64,000 nt of DNA from contig JAMLIB010000006.1 of the NCBI GenBank assembly GCA_023954415.1, positions 1-64,000 on the forward strand, given 5' to 3'. This DNA is from Trueperaceae bacterium. Its GTDB lineage: Bacteria; Deinococcota; Deinococci; Deinococcales; Trueperaceae. Both the position numbers and the translations under genes were made by a program. Positions 56,160 through 64,000 of the stretch are shown in pieces (position 1 is the first letter of the stretch; the number at the start of each line of letters is the position of its first letter). The notes below the pieces were generated by a model. That model did no database searches, was not told the origin of the DNA, and saw only the letters and a list, made by a program, of their open reading frames with translations.

Positions 56160-57704
56160 CTAGGCGGGCGCCGCCTCGGCGGTGGAGCCCGCCATCATGA
56201 GGCCGAGCTTCTCCGGGGTCGCCTCGTCCTGGCTCAGCTCGCCCATCACGCGGCCCTCGTACATGACGATTATGCGATCGGACAGGCTCATGATCTCGTT
56301 CAGGTCGGCGGAGACGAGCAGGACCGGCAGACCGGCGTCGCGCGCCTCCACGATCTGCTGGTGGATGAACTCGATGGCCCCGATGTCGACGCCGCGCGTC
56401 GGCTGCGCGAGGATCAGCACGCTCGGCTCGCGCTCCAGCTCCCGCGCCACGATGAGCTTCTGGGCGTTGCCGCCCGAGTAGCTGCTCACGGTGATGTTGG
56501 GGTCCGTCGGGCGCACGTCGTAGTCCTTGATGAGCCGCCTGGCGTGCCCCTCGATGGCGTCGTCTTGCAGCAGGCCCGCCCTGCTCGCGTAAGGCGCGCG
56601 GTAGTGGTCGCCGAGGATCGAGTTCAACGAGGCCGAGAACGCAGTGACGAGGCCCCTGCCGTTGCGGTCCTCCGGCACGTGGCTGAGCCCGAACTGATGG
56701 CGCTCGCGCGCGTCGTCCCGCGTGAGGTCGCGCATGCCGCCACCCTTGCCCTCGGCGAGCACCGCGCCGGAGTCCGCCTTGCGCAGGCCGGTGATGACCT
56801 CGACGAGCTCCGACTGGCCGTTACCCTCCACGCCGGCGACACCCAGTATCTCGCCACGCCGCAGGGAGAAGCCGACGCCGTCCAGCACGTTGCGCGGCTT
56901 GACCGGATGCTTGAGTACGAGGTCGCGGACCTCGAGGGCCACCGCGCCCGGCGTGGCGGGGCGCTTCTTGACCCGCAGGAGCACGTCGCGCCCGACCATC
57001 ATGTTGGCGAGCCGGCGCTGGTCCGTGTCGGCGCGGTTCACGGTGCCGATCATGCGGCCGTCGCGCATGACGCTCATCCGGTCGCAGATCTCCATGACCT
57101 CGTCGAGCTTGTGGCTGATGAACACGGCCGCGTTCCCCTTGGCGGCGAACTCGCGCAGGAAGCGGAAGAGGCCGCGCGTCTCCTGCGGCGTGAGGACGGC
57201 GGTGGGCTCGTCGAGGATCAGGATGCGCGCCTCGCGGTACAGGGCCTTCAGGATCTCGACCTGCTGCTGCAGGCCGACGGGCAGGTCCTCGATGCGCGTG
57301 TCGGGCGCGAGGTCGAAACCGAACTCGGCGATGAGCTCCTCCGTGCGACGCACGGCCGCCCGGCGATCGAGCATCGGCCCGATGCGGGGCTCGGAGCCGA
57401 GCACCAGGTTCTCCGCCACCGTGAGGGGCTCGACGAGCATGAAGTGCTGGTGCACCATGCCGATGCCGAGGTCGATGGCGTCACGGGCGTTGTGGATGAT
57501 CACCTGCTCGCCGTTCACCTCGATGGTGCCGGAGTCGGGCGGCTGCATGCCGTAGAGGATCTTCATGAGGGTGCTCTTGCCGGCACCGTTCTCGCCGATG
57601 AGCGCGTGTACCTCGTCCCACTCCAACTCGAAGTCGACGGCGTCGTTCGCCTTGACGAGCGGGAACTGCTTGGAGATGCCGAGCATCCTCACTGCTTTGG
57701 GCAT
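56160..57704 (-). CDS. ABC transporter ATPase with two NBDs (RbsA/NupO type)
   Basis: A 514-residue ATPase with two nucleotide-binding domains, as for ribose/nucleoside importers that use two permeases and a BmpA or sugar-binding lipoprotein. First Walker [13 protein letters not shown] near residue 37 and Walker [11 protein letters not shown]; the second domain has a degenerate Walker A (GVEGNGQSE) but a normal signature SYSGGNAQK. The ATG at 57704 is chosen: a TATACT box ends 6 nt upstream and homology begins there, although the frame is open to 58049. Permease genes are not adjacent. Confidence 0.93.
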   Translation of the reverse strand: MPKAVRMLGISKQFPLVKANDAVDFELEWDEVHALIGENGAGKSTLMKILYGMQPPDSGTIEVNGEQVIIHNARDAIDLGIGMVHQHFMLVEPLTVAENLVLGSEPRIGPMLDRRAAVRRTEELIAEFGFDLAPDTRIEDLPVGLQQQVEILKALYREARILILDEPTAVLTPQETRGLFRFLREFAAKGNAAVFISHKLDEVMEICDRMSVMRDGRMIGTVNRADTDQRRLANMMVGRDVLLRVKKRPATPGAVALEVRDLVLKHPVKPRNVLDGVGFSLRRGEILGVAGVEGNGQSELVEVITGLRKADSGAVLAEGKGGGMRDLTRDDARERHQFGLSHVPEDRNGRGLVTAFSASLNSILGDHYRAPYASRAGLLQDDAIEGHARRLIKDYDVRPTDPNITVSSYSGGNAQKLIVARELEREPSVLILAQPTRGVDIGAIEFIHQQIVEARDAGLPVLLVSADLNEIMSLSDRIIVMYEGRVMGELSQDEATPEKLGLMMAGSTAEAAPA

Positions 57705-57710
57705 GAGGAC

Positions 57711-57716
57711 AGTATA
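57711..57716 (-). promoter_or_regulatory. -10 box for leaderless ABC ATPase gene
   Basis: TATACT on the minus strand ends 6 nt before the ATG at 57704, arguing against the longer upstream reading frame. Confidence 0.65.
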
Positions 57717-57840
57717 GGGGCCGCTTGCGGTCTGGACGGTCGGGCTTGCGAGAGCGGACGCGCTTTGACGATGTGAGCCAGACTGGCGTACATTGAGCGT
57801 GTCGCAGTCGAAGGTGACCGCGTGCGAGGAGGGGGGCCCC

Positions 57841-58131
57841 ATGGCTTTCGACACGCCTCGGGACAACAGGTCCGAGCGCATCCAGGCTCGCGCGACGAAG
57901 CACGCCAAGGAGAAGCTGGAGCGCGCGGCGGCCGTACGGGGCGTCAGCCTCAGCGACTTCCTGATCTCGACCGCTCTGGAGCAGGCGGACAAGACCCGGC
58001 GGGCGCACGAGCAGGTCGAGTTGAGTGCGCGAGACGGTTTGGCGTTCACAGCGGCGCTGCTCGATCCGCCGGAGCCGAACGAGGCCCTGCGTGCCGCGAG
58101 GAGTCGCTACTACGCCGAGGTGGAACGCTAG
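57841..58131 (+). CDS. DUF1778 (TacA-like) antitoxin
   Basis: A 96-residue ribbon-helix-helix protein with the DUF1778 core RSERIQARATKHAKEKLERAAAVRGVSLSDFLISTAL and a Pro-containing C-terminal tail that normally blocks a GNAT toxin. GAGGAGGGGG precedes the ATG. It appears intact although its toxin partner has lost its central part. Confidence 0.9.
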   Translation: MAFDTPRDNRSERIQARATKHAKEKLERAAAVRGVSLSDFLISTALEQADKTRRAHEQVELSARDGLAFTAALLDPPEPNEALRAARSRYYAEVER

Positions 58132-58137
58132 CGCCGT

Positions 58138-58416
58138 ATGCCACGTGCCCGGCCCCGTTTCAGGGTGGCGCTCCTCGATACGAACGTTCACGATCGGGCG
58201 GCGTTCTCCTGTGGCGAGGCGTCGCTCGACGCGTACCTGAAGAGGCAGGCCGGACAGGACCTGAAACGCCGCCTCGCGATCACGTACGTGCTCCTGCCGC
58301 ATGACGATGACGATCCGGCGGTCGCGTTCTACCGGAGGTACGGGTTCCTACCGTTCGCGGACGACCCTCGGCGCCTTTACCTACCCATGGCGAGCATCCG
58401 AGCTTTGTTCGGTTAG
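58138..58416 (+). pseudogene. GNAT toxin (TacT-like) with internal deletion
   Basis: A 92-codon frame that joins the N-terminal third of a TacT-type acetyltransferase toxin (NVHDRAAFSCGEASLDAYLKRQAGQD, then AITYVLL) to its C-terminal part (AFYRRYGFLPFADDPRRLYLPM). Full-length members have about 160-175 residues; roughly 70, including the acetyl-CoA-binding R/QxxGxG/A motif, are missing, cleanly and in frame near 58310-58320. It cannot bind acetyl-CoA as usual, so it is probably inactive. Confidence 0.75.
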
Positions 58417-58462
58417 CTTCAGCCACGCAGCGCGCGCGACGGGCGTGGTGCTCCCGGTCTGC

Positions 58463-58468
58463 TACAAT
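58463..58468 (+). promoter_or_regulatory. -10 box of the tmRNA gene
   Basis: TACAAT, about 40 bp before the mature 5' end. The precursor would carry a short 5' leader removed by RNase P. No clear -35 is visible. Confidence 0.5.
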
Positions 58469-58507
58469 CCCGTCAAGCGCGAGCGTAGCGCGCTTTGCTT
58501 ACCGCCC

Positions 58508-58864
58508 GGGGGCGACACGGTTTCGACGGGGCTCGTCCAAGGGTGAGGTTGCGCGTCGCGGAGGCAGCTGGCCGCGTCAACAAGCTGCCACGCCATTAAC
58601 TGGCAACAATAACTACGCTCTGGCTGCTTAATCGCAGTTAGCGTTCCCCGGAAGCCCCGCCCATGGCTCGCCGGACCGAACGTCCTGAAGTGGGCTGGCC
58701 CTAGGGTTCGGACGTTGGCCCGAAGGCGAGACTTATGACGTCTAAGCGCTGAGCAGCGCCGGCCGAAGAGCCAGCCCAGCGCCGACAACCGATCCTCGGC
58801 TACACGCGTAGACGCCCACCTGAGGGGGTTCCGGACGCGGGTTCGACTCCCGCCGCCTCCACCA
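58508..58864 (+). ncRNA. ssrA: Transfer-messenger RNA
   Basis: A one-piece tmRNA of about 357 nt. The 5' end GGGGGCGACACGGTTTCGAC and the 3' end GGGTTCGACTCCCGCC plus CGCCTCC-ACCA form the tRNA-like domain. The tag frame at 58602-58631 encodes GNNNYALAA and a TAA stop, close to Deinococcus and Thermus tags. It rescues stalled ribosomes and marks the products for proteolysis. Confidence 0.96.
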
Positions 58865-58873
58865 GACAGCGAA

Positions 58874-58904
58874 GCCCGCGGCCCGACACGAGGCCGCGGG
58901 CTTC
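58874..58904 (+). terminator. Terminator after tmRNA
   Basis: GCCCGCGGCC (58874-58883) pairs perfectly with GGCCGCGGGC (58892-58901) around an 8-nt loop, followed by TTCG. Confidence 0.8.
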
Positions 58905-58956
58905 GCCATGGGCCGCGCGTCCGGCATGGCCGGTGCGCGAGGGCCCGGGCCTCCCC

Positions 58957-59283
58957 TCAACCGTCCAGCAGCCGCCGTTCGAGCAGCGCCTGGAACGAGC
59001 GTCGCACGGGCGCCAGCAGGACGACCAGCACCCGCTCCGCGCTCGGCCTGAAGACGACGCGCAGCCCCTCGTCCGTCACGACTTGGCGCTCGGCGCGCCG
59101 GCCCAGTTGCCGGAGCTCCGGCACCGTCTCCTCGCGCGTGGTGCCCTCCGCCAACGTCCGCATGACGACCTCTATTCGGTCCAGTATTCGGGTCGCCTCG
59201 GTCGCGCCTCCGCGGGCGTAGGCTGCCGCGTACCACTCGTCGAGGTCGCGGGCCGCGCCGTCGGTGAGCATCACGGGCCTCAT
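58957..59283 (-). CDS. RelE/ParE-family toxin
   Basis: A 108-residue RelE/ParE superfamily toxin: N-terminal helices ARDLDEWYAAAYARGG and ATRILDRIEVVMRTLAEG, then ERQVVTDEGLRVVFRP and a C-terminal strand. It lies 40 bp after its Phd/YefM antitoxin on the minus strand. The ATG at 59283 is chosen because the fold begins there; the frame continues upstream without similarity. Confidence 0.82.
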   Translation of the reverse strand: MRPVMLTDGAARDLDEWYAAAYARGGATEATRILDRIEVVMRTLAEGTTREETVPELRQLGRRAERQVVTDEGLRVVFRPSAERVLVVLLAPVRRSFQALLERRLLDG

Positions 59284-59323
59284 CGTCCGACCCTCTCGAG
59301 AGCCGCCTGGAGCGTCGAGACCA

Positions 59324-59590
59324 TCACCCGTCCAACCGGTAGGCGGCGATGGCGTCGGCCGCCGACTCGAGCATCCCTTCCTCGGCCTGCCTGTCCGCCA
59401 ACGACAGCAGCTTGAGGAGGGCGGCGGTCTCATGGAGCTGGTCGTAGCTCGCGATGTCGAGGATAACGGCCTTCGCCTCGCCGTTCTGCGTGATGACAAG
59501 CGGCTCCTGGTCGTCGACGAGCTCGCGCAGCAGCTCCGCCGCGTGAGCCTTGAGGTAGCTGATGGAGCGAACACGATCCGTTAGGCGCAT
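59324..59590 (-). CDS. Phd/YefM-family antitoxin
   Basis: An 88-residue antitoxin with ISYLKAHAAELLRELVDDQEPLVITQNGEAKAVILDIASYDQL (residues ~10-52), a typical Phd/YefM DNA-binding domain, and a helical tail. It pairs with the RelE/ParE toxin downstream. Start at 59590 is supported by a leaderless -10 box. Confidence 0.92.
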   Translation of the reverse strand: MRLTDRVRSISYLKAHAAELLRELVDDQEPLVITQNGEAKAVILDIASYDQLHETAALLKLLSLADRQAEEGMLESAADAIAAYRLDG

Positions 59591-59596
59591 GGTACG

Positions 59597-59602
59597 AATC
59601 TA
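59597..59602 (-). promoter_or_regulatory. -10 box for leaderless Phd/RelE pair
   Basis: TAGATT on the minus strand ends 6 nt before the ATG at 59590. Confidence 0.6.
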
Positions 59603-59688
59603 GACCGTATTCGGGTCCAAGCGCAACCTTCGCCGCGCGGACGGATGCTACGCTCGCCGCAAGAACGACCATACGTTGGGAGGGCCAC

Positions 59689-60786
<1,098 letters not shown>

Positions 60787-60946
60787 GCGCCGCGGCGGCG
60801 CGCTAGCGGGACCGACGGGTCGGCGCCTCCACGGGCCGGCCCGTCGCCGTGCGGCGGACCCACCGCGGCGCTTGGGCGAGGGCCCGGACCGGCCGTGTTC
60901 CGCCATCGGGGCGCGTCAGAGACTTAGCGGCCAGGAGCGGCAACGG
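60787..60946. other. Intergenic region after MalK-type gene
   Basis: Contains an imperfect GC-rich hairpin (GACGGGTCGG with CCGGCCCGTC, about 60813-60849) that may be the transcript end of the MalK-type gene. No gene is seen. Confidence 0.35.
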
Positions 60947-60952
60947 TAGACT
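60947..60952 (+). promoter_or_regulatory. -10 box for leaderless ABC-F gene
   Basis: TAGACT ends 6 nt before the ATG at 60959, favouring that codon over the GTG at 60956. Confidence 0.6.
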
Positions 60953-60958
60953 ACCGTG

Positions 60959-63016
60959 ATGCTCTTGGCCGCCCTTCATTCAGTCGACAAGGCGTACGGC
61001 GAGCAGGTCGTGCTCGATGCCGCCACGCTGGAGCTGAGGGACGGCGACCGCACGGCGCTCATCGGCCGCAACGGGGCCGGCAAGAGTACGCTGCTGCGCC
61101 TGCTCATGGCCGCCGAGGCGCCAGACGCCGGCGGCGTCTACCGGGCCGAGGGCACGGTCATCGCCATGTTGGAGCAGGACCCGCGCTTCGAGCCCGGAGA
61201 GACCGTCGTCGGCATCAGCGAGCGCGCGTTCGCGGAGCTGGACGAGCTGGAGAGGCGGCTCGAGGCCCTCGAGACCGCCGGCCTCGACGATCCCGAGCGC
61301 TACCACCGGTGGGAGGTCGTCCACGCGACCTTCGAGCGGCGGGGCGGCTACGCGCGCCGGGCGCGACGCGACGCCGTGCTCAGCGCACTAGGGTTCAAGG
61401 AGCGCCACCACGAGCTCGTCGCCAGCCTCTCCGGCGGCGAACGCACGCGGCTGGGCCTCGCGCGGCTGCTCATGGCCCAGCCCGACGTGCTGCTCCTCGA
61501 CGAGCCGACCAACCACCTCGACATCGAGATGCGCGCCTGGCTCGAAGGCCACCTGGCGCGTTACCCGGGCGCGGCGCTCATCGTCTCGCACGACCGGGCG
61601 TTCCTCGACGGCGCCTGCGACCGCACGGCGGAGGTGAGCCGGGGCGAGCTCCGCGTCGGCGCCGGCAACCCGACCGCGTTCCGCGCGGCCAGGGCCGAGG
61701 CCGAGCGCATCCAGGCCCAGACGCGCGCCAACCAGGAGCGCGAGCTGGCGCGCCTCGACGCGGCCGCCGAGCAGATGAAGCGTTGGGCCGGCCAGAGCGA
61801 GAAGCTCCACCGGCGCGCCAAGGCCATGGAGCGCAGGGCCGACCGGTACGAGGTCGGGATGATCGACGAGGTGAGGGGCAAGGAGCGCACGACGCGCTTC
61901 ACGTTCGACTGCGAGGCGAGCGCCTCGATCGTCATGACCGCAGAGCACCTGAGCAAGAGCTTCGGCGGGCGCAAGCTCCTGGACGACCTGACCCTCGAGG
62001 TGCGGCAGGGCGAGCGCATCGCGCTCGTCGGGCCCAACGGGGCGGGGAAGACCACCCTCCTGCGGCTGCTGCTCGGCGAGCACGCGTCCGACCACCCCCT
62101 CGGGGTCGTCCGCACGGGCGTGCGGGTGAGGGTGGGGTACTACGACCAGGGCCTGAAGGGGGTCGACGGCGACGCCACCCTCTTCGAGGAGCTCCTCAAG
62201 CGCATGGGCGACGCCGACGCCCACAACGCACTCGGGCGCTTCCTGTTCCCGTACGAGGCGCAGTTCAAGCGCGTCAACGACCTCTCGGGCGGCGAGCGGG
62301 CGCGCCTCGCGCTCCTCGACCTGACCCTGGCGCGCCGCAACCTGCTCGTCCTCGACGAGCCGACCAACCACCTGGACGTCGAGATGATAGAAGCGCTCGA
62401 GGCCGCGCTCGACGCGTACGAGGGCACGCTCATCCTCGTGTCGCACGACAGGCGCTTCCTCTCCAAGCTAGCCACACGCGTCTGGGAGGTAAGGGACGGG
62501 CGTTTCACCGACTACGCCGGCGACTGGCACTACTACGTGCGCAAGCGCGGGGAGGCGCACCCGGGCGCGATCGTCGCGTCCAGCGAGGGCGCGCGGGGCG
62601 GCACGCGCGGGGCAGGCTCGGGAGCCGTAGCCGACGACCGTGGGGAGGACGGCGCCGCCGCCGGCTACCGCCGCGGAGCCGGCGGCTGGCAGGCGCGCTC
62701 GCCGACCCCTTCCCGGTGGCAGTTGGAGAGGCGGCTGGCGGCGCTGGAGGGCGAGATCGCCGAGGTGGAGGAGCTGCTCGCGGACGTGACGCGCCTGCTC
62801 GGCTCGCCGATGACCCTCACGGCCTCCGACCTGGCGGCGCTCGGCGTCGGCGACTGGCGTACGGCCGGGCCTCCGCCGTCCACCGCGGAGCTCCTCGCCG
62901 CTCTGGGTGCCGAGCATGCCATCCTGGAAGCGCGGCTCCTCCAGCACATGGCGGAGTGGGAAGACACGACGGACATGCTGAGCGCCGCCGCCGCGACCGG
63001 CGGCAAGAGCGGCTAG
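60959..63016 (+). CDS. ABC-F family ATPase (Uup/EttA-like)
   Basis: A 685-residue soluble protein with two ABC domains: Walker [12 protein letters not shown] (~residue 37) and GPNGAGKTTLL (~360), signatures SLSGGERTRLGLARLL and LSGGERARLALLDL, and Walker B plus DEPTNHLD in both. A charged linker with RANQERELARLDAAAEQMKRW lies between. The C-terminus has a coiled coil (RRLAALEGEIAEVEELL). ABC-F proteins act on the ribosome; the long C-terminus resembles Uup. No transmembrane partner. Confidence 0.93.
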   Translation: MLLAALHSVDKAYGEQVVLDAATLELRDGDRTALIGRNGAGKSTLLRLLMAAEAPDAGGVYRAEGTVIAMLEQDPRFEPGETVVGISERAFAELDELERRLEALETAGLDDPERYHRWEVVHATFERRGGYARRARRDAVLSALGFKERHHELVASLSGGERTRLGLARLLMAQPDVLLLDEPTNHLDIEMRAWLEGHLARYPGAALIVSHDRAFLDGACDRTAEVSRGELRVGAGNPTAFRAARAEAERIQAQTRANQERELARLDAAAEQMKRWAGQSEKLHRRAKAMERRADRYEVGMIDEVRGKERTTRFTFDCEASASIVMTAEHLSKSFGGRKLLDDLTLEVRQGERIALVGPNGAGKTTLLRLLLGEHASDHPLGVVRTGVRVRVGYYDQGLKGVDGDATLFEELLKRMGDADAHNALGRFLFPYEAQFKRVNDLSGGERARLALLDLTLARRNLLVLDEPTNHLDVEMIEALEAALDAYEGTLILVSHDRRFLSKLATRVWEVRDGRFTDYAGDWHYYVRKRGEAHPGAIVASSEGARGGTRGAGSGAVADDRGEDGAAAGYRRGAGGWQARSPTPSRWQLERRLAALEGEIAEVEELLADVTRLLGSPMTLTASDLAALGVGDWRTAGPPPSTAELLAALGAEHAILEARLLQHMAEWEDTTDMLSAAAATGGKSG

Positions 63017-63050
63017 CGAGAGCAGTCAGGTCTAGGAGGCGAGGACAAAG

Positions 63051-63830
63051 ATGCAACGCGTTCGTTACCGGAGCTTCGACGGGGTCCATTGGGGCGAGCT
63101 CGAAGGCGGGATGATCCACCAGTTGACGCACATGCTCGGCTCGCCGAGCGGGCACCGCGTGCCGCTGAGCGACGTGTCGTTGCTGCCCCCGTGCGAGCCG
63201 AACGTCATCGTGTGCGTGGGCAGGAACTACGCCGATCACATCCGCGAGCTCGGCAACGACAAGGCCGGGCTGCCGACCGAGCCGGGGCTGTTCCTCAAGG
63301 GCCTGAACACCCTGAGCGGCGCTGGCGACGACGTGCCTTACCCGGCCTGGACCGACGACCTGCAGTACGAGGGCGAACTGGCCGTCGTCATCGCCAGGGA
63401 ACTGCGCAACGTCGTGGTCGAGGAGGCGCTCGACCACGTCCTCGGCTACACGTGCGCCCTCGACGTGACGGCGCGCGACAAGCAACGCGCCGACCTCCAG
63501 TGGGTGAGGGCCAAGTCGGCCGACGGCTTCTGCCCGGTGGGGCCGTGGCTCGAGACGGACCTTGACCCCGCCGACCTGCGGATCACCACGCGCGTCAACG
63601 GCGAGGTCCGGCAGGACGGCAGGACGTCGGACATGATCTTCCCGGTCGCTCAGGTGCTGGCCTACATCAGTCGGTTCATGACGCTGCGCCCCGGTGACGT
63701 CGTGCTCACGGGCACGCCCGAGGGCGTCGGCAAGCTCAAGGTAGGGGACTCGGTCGAGGTGAGCGTGGAAGGCGTCGGCACGTTGACCAACCAGGTCGCG
63801 GCCGAGGTGCTCCCACCGCCGAGCGCATGA
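63051..63830 (+). CDS. Fumarylacetoacetate hydrolase family protein
   Basis: A 259-residue FAH-family enzyme, with an N-terminal RYRSFDG... domain and the catalytic/metal-binding fold: [32 protein letters not shown] (acidic metal ligands), [12 protein letters not shown] and the terminal [13 protein letters not shown]. Members cleave carbon-carbon bonds of acylpyruvates, oxaloacetate or aromatic ring-fission products. The exact substrate is unknown. The next gene overlaps by 4 bp, so they are co-transcribed. Confidence 0.93.
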   Translation: MQRVRYRSFDGVHWGELEGGMIHQLTHMLGSPSGHRVPLSDVSLLPPCEPNVIVCVGRNYADHIRELGNDKAGLPTEPGLFLKGLNTLSGAGDDVPYPAWTDDLQYEGELAVVIARELRNVVVEEALDHVLGYTCALDVTARDKQRADLQWVRAKSADGFCPVGPWLETDLDPADLRITTRVNGEVRQDGRTSDMIFPVAQVLAYISRFMTLRPGDVVLTGTPEGVGKLKVGDSVEVSVEGVGTLTNQVAAEVLPPPSA

Positions 63831-64000
63831 CCCTGCCGCAGGGGCTGGACGCCGCGACCGGCAGGAAGGCCGTCGACAACGTGCCCGATGACGCGGTGCC
63901 ACCCGACTACCCGCGGGTGCGCGACTTGGGCGGCGGCGTGCTGCAGATCGACACGGGCCACCTGGGCAACCCGGGCACCATCGCCGTGTTCGCCCTCCCA
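63827..64000 (+). CDS. Start of a gene cut by window end, possibly MBL-fold hydrolase
   Basis: The first 58 residues ([20 protein letters not shown] onward) of a gene overlapping the previous stop (ATGA). The stretch [26 protein letters not shown] resembles the first strands of metallo-beta-lactamase-fold proteins, but the HxHxDH motif lies beyond the window, so this is tentative. Confidence 0.5.
   Translation, partial: MTLPQGLDAATGRKAVDNVPDDAVPPDYPRVRDLGGGVLQIDTGHLGNPGTIAVFALP

Noticed and set aside
57705-58049. The N-terminal extension of the ABC ATPase frame
   Set aside because: It runs antisense to the DUF1778 antitoxin gene and has no ABC similarity; a leaderless promoter fits the shorter start.

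Overview
The window looks like a chromosome segment of a GC-rich, non-pathogenic bacterium of the Deinococcota, most like Trueperaceae. Evidence: very high GC with GC3-biased genes; an LPS-export-like (Lpt) gene set together with a giant TamB; Thermus-type pseudopilin/ComZ-like operons; a tmRNA whose tag ends in NYALAA; and many genes apparently read from leaderless transcripts, with a TANNNT box 6-7 nt before the ATG. Genus assignment is inference. No rRNA, tRNA or CRISPR array was seen.

Layout. 0-12 kb: ATP-type PEP carboxykinase and a 3394-residue TamB-like protein, both on the minus strand. 12-23 kb, plus strand: acylphosphatase, trpC, a paired M16 peptidase operon, an OstA/LptA-like protein, an LptD-like protein, an LptF/G-like permease, and the RelA/SpoT (p)ppGpp enzyme. 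The intergenic regions before tamB and before the Lpt-like operon carry the same ~76-bp two-site element, suggesting a shared envelope regulon. 23-26 kb, minus strand: a patch of toxin-antitoxin (TA) genes with an orphan antitoxin, a HepT/MNT pair, VapBC and an Xre/RelE-type pair whose toxin is frameshifted. 26-27 kb: a low-molecular-weight protein tyrosine phosphatase and the SRP RNA.

27-37 kb: a major type IV pilin, an IS3 remnant, and two tandem paralogous operons, each encoding three pseudopilins plus one large pilin-like protein lacking Glu5, probably a tip complex. 37-46 kb: a RHH/RelE TA pair, a cyclase-family hydrolase, an autoregulated TetR/membrane-protein operon, two lipoproteins, a RES/Xre TA pair, a subtilisin-like lipoprotein and a SHOCT membrane protein. 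46-53 kb: formamidase family, inositol-phosphatase family, methyltransferase, three exported Ig-like/unknown proteins, and a sugar aminotransferase.

53-56 kb: a SAM-I riboswitch leader before metY-metX (homocysteine synthesis from homoserine). 56-64 kb: an RbsA/NupO-type ABC ATPase, a DUF1778 antitoxin with a deleted GNAT toxin, tmRNA, a RelE/Phd pair, a MalK/UgpC-type ATPase, an ABC-F protein, a fumarylacetoacetase-family hydrolase, and the start of a further gene cut by the window end.

Themes: envelope biogenesis, DNA-uptake/pilus structures, stress (RelA, TA modules, tmRNA) and ordinary metabolism. The most notable features are the shared element at tamB and the Lpt-like operon, the duplicated pseudopilin operons, and the dense, partly decayed TA patchwork.
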